DNA from: Cyanodermella asteris
Lineage: Eukaryota; Ascomycota; Lecanoromycetes; Ostropales; Stictidaceae
Length of the DNA stretch: 64,000 nt
Direction of reading: 5' to 3'
Assembly: GCA_900618795.1 (NCBI GenBank)
Contig: UYJD01000002.1
Coordinates: forward strand, 1 to 64,000
In this document: piece by piece, positions 56,200 through 64,000 of the stretch
Position numbering within the stretch: position 1 is the first letter of the stretch
How the letters are laid out: the number at the start of each line of letters is the position of its first letter
Notes under the pieces: model-generated
Told to the model about the DNA's origin: nothing
The model's database searches: none
The model's input: the letters and a program-made list of their open reading frames with translations, nothing else
Translations under genes and position numbers: made by a program

Positions 56200-56751
56200 A
56201 TGTCCACCGAGAGGACTTTCAAACCTACCCGCCCAAGGCCACAGGTCTTCTTGAATGGAAAGCCGCTCAAGCCGGCGTCCCGTACAGCGGCCCGTGCCAG
56301 GTACATCCCCGGTCCGCGCGATACGACTGGTCTGCGAGTGAGCTTCTTCCCTGAGCCGACCGACACCCGCATCGTCCGGCGCTGGCAGAACGGACCCCCG
56401 AAGATGCACTCGACCTGGAAGTACAACAACAAGGTGGATTGCGGTCACCGACCGGCCAGCGATGGGTGTCCGTGGGGACACTGCAAGAACCGTCATGGCT
56501 TCGTTGGAATGCAGTTCGAACCTGACGGCAACCATCATCGCATGACCAAACAACACATGCTGAGTACGGAGCACAATTGCCGTGTACCGCCTGTCGAGGC
56601 ACAATACCTGCACTGGATGGCCTTCGATCCGGGTTTCGTTGAAGACTGGTACGAGCGCGCGATCCAAGTGTACTTGAGAGAGAGTCAAAGGGATGCGTGG
56701 AGTGACCTGGCCAGGGTCGTACGACAGGTTCCACGGGCGACGAAGGCTTAA
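56200..56751 (+). CDS. Small basic protein with one CCCH zinc finger
   Basis: Single-exon frame of 183 residues starting MSTERTFKPTRPRPQVFLNG. The N-terminal 45 residues are basic and Pro/Arg-rich, possibly nuclear or RNA-binding. Residues 81-99 read CGHRPASDGCPWGHCKNRH, fitting C-x8-C-x4-C-x3-H, a CCCH-type zinc-binding pattern found in many RNA-binding proteins. The region after it (EHNCRVPPVEAQYLHWMAFD, then VEDWYERAIQVYLRE) looks like a folded helical domain. Only one finger is present and no other known domain is visible. No family name can be given with confidence. Codon use and the well-formed ending argue for a real gene. Neighbours give no functional hint. Confidence 0.68.
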   Translation: MSTERTFKPTRPRPQVFLNGKPLKPASRTAARARYIPGPRDTTGLRVSFFPEPTDTRIVRRWQNGPPKMHSTWKYNNKVDCGHRPASDGCPWGHCKNRHGFVGMQFEPDGNHHRMTKQHMLSTEHNCRVPPVEAQYLHWMAFDPGFVEDWYERAIQVYLRESQRDAWSDLARVVRQVPRATKA

Positions 56752-59700
56752 CGGTCGAAACCATGGGAAGTCAGGCTCCGTGCGGCGAGCGGAACAGAAG
56801 TCCGGCTTCGCACCTTGGTTCAGATTACCGCTACTACCAAGGTTCTCTCTTAGAAAACACACACCATCCCCAGTCTGCTATCAGCTAGTAACCTGCCCTC
56901 TGCCTGTCTTTGCTGTATTGACAAGGCTGTAATGGGTGCAAAATTCGGTCATTGTTTCGTTGTCGTGCAATTTCTGGACCATCTCGTCGCATTTCGGGTA
57001 GCGAAAAAAGTAATTGGCCGAGCGTTTATGCATGAAACAATTTTGTACAGTGTTGGAATACGTTTCTGCAAGATCTAGCATGCCTCTACTCAGCATTTCC
57101 AGTCGCCACAATGTTTGCCTGGATTTGGTTCTCGGTATCATCCGGTGGGTATCCTGTGGTCATCACGCCCTCATAAAAGGTACCTTGGGCACCACTACTT
57201 GGGGGTTCCATTTGTCGAATGTATCGCAGCTACGCGAAAGTGTTTACGAATCATCATCCTACATGTCGTGAAGACTTGGGGTGTCTTTGTTTTCAGCATC
57301 GACTGAACTCCGGACAGTCAAACTCACCACATATCACGCTCCTCGGTTGCAAAAAGTAGTGATGATATAATGGCGTCCGCAATTGACTGTTACTGGACAG
57401 TGAGATTTGCGATATTCTGAGCTGTCCCAAATTCACATTTGCAACGACTATTGCCAGCACGTTCCAGTCGGGTCTCTTTCTGTAACAGTTTGATGCATTC
57501 CTTGCCGAGCACTACCCCGTCATCGCAACTGACACGTCGTGTCACAATACGACAGCGAACATCATCGCCTTCGTTGCACTACGGATCATGCTTCGAGCCA
57601 TTCCGATCACATGCGAGACCTGGACGTGCTCTCTATACGACGAGTTGTACTGAATGAAGGGAGACTGGCTCTACGCGAAATCTTCCGATTTCCGCCTTTT
57701 CTCCGTGGACAATGAATACCTGAAAGGCTACCTGAACAGCTCAGCAAGGCTGTTCACCTCGGGTGTGTTGTTCATTGTCTATCCAATCAGTTTTGTGCCG
57801 GCAGATAGTTGTGCCGGGGCCGAGGTAAGTGTTTCGTGCGACATGTCCTTCTGTCTGCGTGCTGCGTCTGACATACCGACAACTGTTTGCCACAGTGCCG
57901 TTACGCTTTTGCTCACGACTGAGGCAGATAGTGATCCGGTGTTCTCCAGTATCACTGGAGCATAATTTATACTACACTGATGTTTAGGAAAGCGGTCGCT
58001 GGACGGTGAATTGGTTAACGCGGAGTGCGTTCCACACTCCCGACGTCTTATCATTCTCTTATCTCAGGCCGAAAGCAACTTTTGTACCACACCCATTTGT
58101 GGCACACGAGTGCTGCAGTCGCTTCTATCCAGTGATCCAACGGAATCGGTCTGTGCTGATAAGCAGGAGCCACAATTCTGCACGATTACGATTACCCTAG
58201 CCTTGATTGGCGACGGAACTTGGCCATTGTGCAACCCAGATGCAAAGGCACCAGCTAGGCTCCACCTCTGGTCACAACCTCGCTGCTTGATCGAAACTTT
58301 CCATCGCGCATACCATGGGCATTGTCTCTCGGCGGACTGGTTGTCGTATGTCCACAGCAATGTCCCGGTACTGCCTCGGTGCTGTCGCGCGTGAAGAGCA
58401 GGCCGTTCTGGTTTTCACGGCCGTAGCAACTGAAGGCTCTTTCGAACGTTGGACATTGCCACTGTTCGCAAGATTTGTTCCTCAATCCGCAAACAAATAT
58501 GTGTTGATATACTGCATAGTGTCATGCAAATTCATGTCTAAGCTGGATTCATCTCACTTGCAGATCCATGGAGCAGTCGTTACCAGCAGCTAATGAACAG
58601 GACGATTCGCTTCGGGCGGCATGAACCTCAGGCTTGGTATCAACACAGATCATGATCCGTGTGCCGGTCCACCGATCGTGCATTGAAGCTGTCACCGTTA
58701 TGGACCTCCTGCGATGTGGCTCACGCCAGGAAGATCTGGTTTGTGTTTCTCCGTGGGGCAGACTTCCACGTTTGAGCAATCTTGCCTAGTTGGGCGGAAT
58801 GCTATCAGCATCCAGGAACAAGCTTTCCTCTTCAGGGATGCAGCAATCCGAAAGTTCCGGCTTGTCAGAGCGCTTGCTCAACAGACCCCTGTCTTCCGCA
58901 TCCCTTAGCGCTGTCGATCCCTTCTATTGAGTTGCTCTCTCACAGCCAATAACCACACCTCAGGCAAGTATCCTTGATAGTTATCTTGCGCTTATGCATT
59001 TCTAGCCTTTGGTCACAGATCCGTCGTTCCACCGCTATAACGGCTGTATCTCAAGAGGACTAGAGATGCGATTTGAACTGGTATCCTCGACGCCAAATAT
59101 GGAAGTTCTGCTTTGCATGTCGCCTTAGCCCAAGCTATGGCGGTAATTTTTCTCTGCCCAAGGCGATGCATAGCTGTTTGCGGCTTATCTCACGGACAGA
59201 CGACACAGCAAGCCTGCTATTCTTTGCCGTCTGCGCCGAAAGCAATACAGCCCACTCTTTCTGGGAGTAACGCCATGAACCGGAAAGGGCCGTTGTACTT
59301 TGCTGAATCCCAGTTTCTTATCTGTTGTACCGCGGTCGTCTCAACCGAGACGTTTGACCTCGTTGCATGCACTACTGAAGAGGCTCAAGATGGATCTACA
59401 TTGCGCTTGGGTGGCGACTTCAGCATCTCCGGGCCTCCTATCAGCATGTGATTGCGCTATTGTTGTTTGGGTCTCCAAGGGTGTCCGCAAGGGGAAAGGC
59501 TGGCTCCCTCCATCAAGCAAAGGGTTCGTCATTTGGCTTTCTGTGGCTCAACGTCTATTCATTCGGTCCCCGGTCGTCCATGTATCGGATTCAGATCTGC
59601 TCCTCAGAGTCTGGTAGTACCAACTGTAGTGTCCGCCACACCCTGAGGCCGACACTCATTTCTGAACCTCACGCTCTGCAAAGCAAGCAGGCGATTTGAT

Positions 59701-60214
59701 ACAACTAAGGTAACAGAATGCTTGTACAGGTAGGTGCAGACGTTTATGCCAGCTCGGCTAATTAGCAATTGTCCTTTGTTCATCTTCTTCTCAAAATGAG
59801 CCTGGCAATCTCATGAAGCCGATGCAGTCATCTGGCGGCTCAACGTGATAGTCTGAGTTGCTACCCGTGGGGACCCGCTGATCATCACTTGACGCCGGCA
59901 TTTCGTGGCTTGCTCAAAACCTAGTTAGTTTAAGGTGATAATCAACAGCACGTTTATTGGCCCACACCAACTGGACGACAAGGTGCTCCACCAGCAGAGC
60001 TCTCCCAACGTTGCCGACATTGTCCTTGCCGCGGAAGAACTGAATATCGATAATTGATCTATCACACCTACATGGTAAAGCCTCGAAGAGCAGGTGCACA
60101 AGAGAACATAAATATGTCGCTCACCCCCTGCACTCAGGATTTCGATCCCCATCCTCTCCAACAGATCGTCGATATCACAACCACTGCCACTCATAAGTCA
60201 GGCACTCCTTCAAC
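56752..60214. other. 3.5-kb stretch without a convincing gene
   Basis: Slightly more T-rich than the flanks. Frames such as 57654-57965 (plus) exist but do not resemble known families. The last 150 bp include AACATAAATATGTC near 60105, a possible TATA-like element of the peroxygenase gene. Confidence 0.4.
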
Positions 60215-61594
60215 ATGCGCTCCGACTTCCTCCTCATGGCCTCGGCGGCCACGGCCTACCCGTTCATGGGCCCCGGCATGGAGAATGAGAAGCGAATTGA
60301 CGACCTCACTGCTCGCGTCGGCTCTGTCCTTGGACGCGAAGCTGTCAACGCTGCAGCTGAGCATTCCAAGAACAAGAGACAACTCATCTCCGGTCTGCTC
60401 GGCAGTCTTGGTGGAGGCCTCAACCTCGAAGGTATTCTGCAGCCTCTAAGCGGTGTTCTCGCCGCACTTGACATTCCCACTCCTCAGCCCTTCGGCCTCA
60501 AGGAGATTCCTGGTGACGATCCTGACCACCAGTTTATCGCTCCCAAGGCTAGCGACGTTCGCGGTCTTTGCCCTTCGATGAACACCCTGGCCAATTACGG
60601 CTACATTTCCCGCACGGGTATCACCACCCTTGCCGAGTCATCTAATGCTATTCAGACTGTCTGGGGCTTCGGCTACGACCTTGCCACCTTTCTGGCCGCC
60701 CTCGGTCTCATTGCTGGTGGTGACCTGCCCACCGGAAAGTTCTCCATCGGTGGCGCCGACAGCCGTGTGCCCAACACACTCGGCCCGGCACTGGGTATAG
60801 ACAAGCACGGCACATTTGAGATCGACGGCTCCATCTCGCGACAGGACAACTACTTTGGTAACCAAGCGGATTTCATTCCCAGCCGATGGAAGGCGATCCG
60901 CAAGCAGGCCGAGACCGTCGGCGGCGGATACTACGGCCCCGAGATGTGGATCGAGAACCAGAAGCAGAGCTACCTGATGTCACGCAACACCAACCCCGAG
61001 GCTGTCCTGAGCGTCAAGTACTTCGCCGTCTCTCTCGCCGAGCGTGCCTTCATGTACCGCGCCTTTCCCAACGGTACCACCCCCGAGATCGCCGATGCTG
61101 CCAACATCGAGCCCTTCTGGCTGGAGAACAAGTTTCCCAAGAACTGGTTCCGCCGCGACACGCCCTACGGCCTTGCCAACTTGGCCGTCGACCTGGTCGA
61201 CCTGTACGCCGGCTATCCCTTCGAGCTCGGTGTCAACAACGGTCTCGACAGCTTCACCCCGCTCGGCGAGGACATCAGCGGCAAGTCCGTCAACGACATC
61301 ATGTGCTTCGTCCTCACCAACATCTTCGACACCGTTCCCGGTTCCGTACAGCCCCTCCTGGCCGAGAATATTGACACTTTCGCCGGCTTCGTCTCTGGTA
61401 TCCTGTCACCTTTCTTCGCCCCCTTCAACTGCCCGGAAGTCAACAGCTTCTCTTCGCCCGGTGAGAGCTGCAAGCTCGGCACGGGCGGAAAGCAGACTTG
61501 CACTGACCCGAGCGGTAACCCAACCAACCCGGCGGACAACTCTGGCATGCTCAAGGACACCCCTGCCCCTGGCAAGCCTTTGACCAACCAGTAA
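60215..61594 (+). CDS. Haem-thiolate peroxygenase (chloroperoxidase/UPO family)
   Basis: Single-exon frame of 459 residues. The N-terminus MRSDFLLMASAATAYPF is a short secretion signal. DVRGLCPSMNTLANYGYISR carries the axial Cys119 of the haem-thiolate site. The usual Pro-Cys-Pro motif is Leu-Cys-Pro here. The distal acid-base region is FEIDGSISRQDNYFGN (Glu202, Ser206, Arg209), matching the E-x-D-x-S-x-S-R-x-D pattern of peroxidase family 2. The rest (GYYGPEMWIENQKQSYLMSR, AERAFMYRAFPNG, VNNGLDSFTPLGEDISGKS) matches long ascomycete members. Such enzymes use hydrogen peroxide to oxygenate or halogenate organic substrates outside the cell. A Pro/Asn-rich tail follows the domain. It converges with the protease gene, with 234 bp between the stops. 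Confidence 0.92.
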   Translation: MRSDFLLMASAATAYPFMGPGMENEKRIDDLTARVGSVLGREAVNAAAEHSKNKRQLISGLLGSLGGGLNLEGILQPLSGVLAALDIPTPQPFGLKEIPGDDPDHQFIAPKASDVRGLCPSMNTLANYGYISRTGITTLAESSNAIQTVWGFGYDLATFLAALGLIAGGDLPTGKFSIGGADSRVPNTLGPALGIDKHGTFEIDGSISRQDNYFGNQADFIPSRWKAIRKQAETVGGGYYGPEMWIENQKQSYLMSRNTNPEAVLSVKYFAVSLAERAFMYRAFPNGTTPEIADAANIEPFWLENKFPKNWFRRDTPYGLANLAVDLVDLYAGYPFELGVNNGLDSFTPLGEDISGKSVNDIMCFVLTNIFDTVPGSVQPLLAENIDTFAGFVSGILSPFFAPFNCPEVNSFSSPGESCKLGTGGKQTCTDPSGNPTNPADNSGMLKDTPAPGKPLTNQ

Positions 61595-61828
61595 AGGATG
61601 GACAGCACTGCTCTCGGTCGCAGGTCGAGAGCTTGGTTGATCTAAGACTGCAACCAGTTTTAATGATGAGATTGCCATGGAAGACCGATCACTCAATTGT
61701 CAATCCTTGGACGATGAGAATGTCATATACGTAATGAATGAACCCAAATTTCAAACATTCGATGCCATCTGCAAGAGTTGCCAAGAAGTTCGTTGCACCT
61801 TGCCCAGTCTGTGATTGCTCCTGATCGC

Positions 61829-62881
61829 TCAGCCACGCGACAAACTCACTCTGAAACCACTTACAACGGCCTGCTCAGCCCCAGTCTTGTTACCGTAGTC
61901 ATACACCACGTAGACATTCTTCAAAAAGCTCTGGCCCATGATGCATCCACTATCGATGACCTGCGGCTGGCCTGTACACTTATTGCCAGTGTTCGGAATC
62001 TTGATCGAGCTCTGCGGGACCGCATACTCAATACCTCCAACCTCAAACTTCATGTCCGGTAGCTTCGCATCGCAAGGATAACTGTAAAAGCTACCATCCT
62101 CTTCGGCCTGATCGACCTGCTTCCAGTAGTTCGCGACCATGCTCCGCGGAACCTTCATGTACGTGGTACCAGTGTCGAGATCGCAGGTCGCTTCGCCTTG
62201 ACCGGCCTTGACACTCACATCCCAATGCGGGTTGTCCTGGTCGACGGGCACCCAATTCACCTCCCCATAGCCGTCCGGAATCTTCGTGTATCCGATTGCA
62301 ATCTCACCACGCTCGAAGTCCACGCTCACGACCGGCTCCTGCAGATGCGGCGCAATCTCCTGGATCCACGAGTCCGTCTGTGCTTTGCCGGCAAACTGTG
62401 AGGGTCGCGACGCAATGCCCAAGATGCCATCGTAGCCATCAAACTTGTTGCCCTTTGAGTTGATCTTGTCGGCGATTCCGAAGGAGAGGGAGTCGAGCTC
62501 CAGGCCGCCGACGGTGACGGGACCTGTGTGGACGCTGCCGGAGACCTCGCCGCTGCCGTAGGATATGTCGAAACTCTGGCCCGTGGACTGGGTGCCACTG
62601 AGCTTGTCGGCGTTGGGCCCTTTGATCCAGAGGCCGCTGGAGCCGGTGTCGAGGAGCACGTTGAACGTTTGGCCGCCGACTTGGATGGGGGAGATGTATT
62701 CTCCGGTACCGGCGCGTTGAGTGGCGCTCACGGATCCGGTGAGGGTACCTGAGGAAGAAGCAGCGTCGGCGCGGTTGATGATGGGAGTCGGATCTTCTCC
62801 GGTGATCCCATCAAGTGGAAGTGCTGCTGCGAAGGAGATGAATGCTTGCAGACCAGCAACGAGATGCTTGTTGATAAGCAT
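61829..62881 (-). CDS. Pepsin-like secreted aspartic protease
   Basis: Minus-strand frame of 350 residues from the ATG at 62881. The frame is open further upstream, but that part precedes the TATA box and lacks a signal peptide. MLINKHLVAGLQAFISFAAA is the signal sequence, then a short propeptide (to about residue 55). The first lobe has FNVLLDTGSSGLW (catalytic Asp78) and the flap SYGSGEVSG (Tyr108). The second lobe has ATCDLDTGTTYMKVP (catalytic Asp236). FDGYDGILGIA and GCIMGQSFLKNVYVVYDYGN are family landmarks. Two cysteines bracket TGQPQVIDSG, as in the conserved C-terminal disulphide. It should act at acid pH outside the cell. The propeptide is shorter than in aspergillopepsin I, resembling other short fungal pepsin-like proteases. 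Confidence 0.93.
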   Translation of the reverse strand: MLINKHLVAGLQAFISFAAALPLDGITGEDPTPIINRADAASSSGTLTGSVSATQRAGTGEYISPIQVGGQTFNVLLDTGSSGLWIKGPNADKLSGTQSTGQSFDISYGSGEVSGSVHTGPVTVGGLELDSLSFGIADKINSKGNKFDGYDGILGIASRPSQFAGKAQTDSWIQEIAPHLQEPVVSVDFERGEIAIGYTKIPDGYGEVNWVPVDQDNPHWDVSVKAGQGEATCDLDTGTTYMKVPRSMVANYWKQVDQAEEDGSFYSYPCDAKLPDMKFEVGGIEYAVPQSSIKIPNTGNKCTGQPQVIDSGCIMGQSFLKNVYVVYDYGNKTGAEQAVVSGFRVSLSRG

Positions 62882-63012
62882 GCTGGGCAGTGTTTGAGGA
62901 GTTTGGTTTCGTTTGATTGTCTGATGTCGGTTTTCTTCAAAAAGGCAATGCAATCCTGTAGACTGGAATGGATGCTGGGTTGGAAATGTGGAAGCTGCGG
63001 AAGTACGAGTCC

Positions 63013-63030
63013 TTATATACACACTATTGG
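63013..63030 (-). promoter_or_regulatory. TATA and CCAAT boxes of the aspartic protease gene
   Basis: Read on the minus strand, a CCAAT box (63026-63030) is followed by TATATAAGG (about 63010-63018), some 130 bp upstream of the start codon at 62881. The order and spacing fit a strong, regulated fungal promoter. Confidence 0.6.
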
Positions 63031-64000
63031 GTTCCCTCCAAGCAGAATCCTCATACTCGAAGTCCTGGATTTTGAGACAGGACTCTTCACGAAAGAGAAG
63101 CACAGGCCGACCTGAGAAGCCCGAGGACCACCATCATAGGTCCCAGTTCAAGCCACGGACGATCCTCATCTTGCCACGATGACTGCTTCGAGGTCAATAT
63201 CACGGAGGAAACTAGAATTACCTGTAGGACGTGAAATGTCATCACAACGCCGGGACCTGATTGTGGTTCGTGATCTGCTCGACAATGGTGAATAGATAAA
63301 GCTCAGCTTCGTCGTTGCAAGCCACAGAGATCATATGCTGCGTGGCTCTTCGCGCTTGCAGGGGTGACATAAGGCCGCTTGACCTAAATGGAAAAACAAC
63401 TCCTCGCAGACAGCTGATCATGAACACACGAGGTAGGATAGACATGGTGGTGAGACAAGCCATGGTTTGGGCCATGAGCGGCCGTTGCGGGAAGCTGTGA
63501 CAAGGGGCATGGGGCGAGGTTGCATCCGCAAGTTGCGCCATGCAGATCAAGCCAAAGCCGCACGGCATCTACGGCATAATGCACAATATCGCATGACATG
63601 TCCACTCTGATAGGCCATGTTCGACTTGTATCTAGGCAAAAAGATACGACATGCTTGCAGACGTTGACTGGTGCTGGAGACGCCGTTGAATTCTGTCCGA
63701 CGAATACCCCTGCTTAGATCCCAGCGTTCTTGGGGCCGTCCAAACGTCCTGGATTTCGACCGTGACATTGCATCAAGATAATGGCATGTGCACTGCTCAT
63801 CGCGCTGTATCGTTATTGCATGTAAGCGATCAAATGACGACAAAGCGAGTCAAATGTCGAAGGTGGTAGTGACTGACAAGAAAGAGCAACAAAATGGCGC
63901 ATTCTCGCGACGTGGGCCTTGCAGGAATCTCAAGGATACTGACCAGCAGACATGAAGACCTGTGTTGATATAATGCGTAAAAGAGCAAAACTCCTGATGT
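63031..64000. other. Right edge, no gene seen
   Basis: Only short unconvincing frames on both strands. The left part is upstream sequence of the aspartic protease gene. Confidence 0.4.

Overview
The window looks like nuclear DNA of a filamentous ascomycete (Pezizomycotina). The evidence is short GT-AG introns (about 48-97 bp, several with CTAAC or CTGAC-type branch sites), compact genes on both strands, and fungal families: GH12, GH92, a peroxygenase, DUF4470 and Zn2Cys6. A placement in Dothideomycetes is only an impression. I see no tRNA, rRNA, CRISPR array or intact transposon. A 25-base run of N at 26917-26941 is an assembly gap.

Left part (0-24.5 kb): SRP receptor alpha (452), a possible 39-residue two-exon microprotein (2648), a small membrane/coiled-coil protein (3067), an SHB17-like sedoheptulose bisphosphatase (4120), a Gln/Pro-rich Zn2Cys6 regulator (10480-11988, minus), UBP6/USP14 (21507-23294, minus) and, divergent from it, a five-exon ARPC4 gene (23727-24453) whose first exon supplies only the start codon. 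Long stretches here (4.9-10.5 kb and 12.0-21.5 kb) show no convincing gene.

Middle (24.5-34.3 kb): mostly gene-free by eye. It holds part of an unrecognised cysteine-rich protein across the assembly gap (26686-27167, minus), a 24-base coding-like repeat and a few weak open frames. A CT-rich leader then runs into a C2H2 stress-type (Seb1/Msn2-like) regulator ending at 36011.

The most unusual object is just downstream of that regulator. Five copies (36078-36439) of a 43-47-base element each fold into the same hairpin. The stems differ in sequence between copies yet stay paired, and all wobble pairs are G-U when read on the plus strand. This looks like a tandem array of structured RNA, probably in the 3' UTR of the zinc-finger gene.

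Right part (37-64 kb) is gene-dense: a SLIP-GC/dynamin-like protein with degenerate GTPase motifs, a HAD hydrolase with a repeat-filled insertion, a short DUF4470 protein, a GH92 mannosidase, an unknown protein with three WPxRRxSLY-type motifs, a GH12 glucanase, Snu66/SART1, a nitrilase, a CCCH-finger protein, an unspecific-peroxygenase-like haem protein and a pepsin-like aspartic protease. Secreted degradative enzymes (GH92, GH12, peroxygenase, protease) sit among housekeeping genes, with no sign of one biosynthetic cluster.
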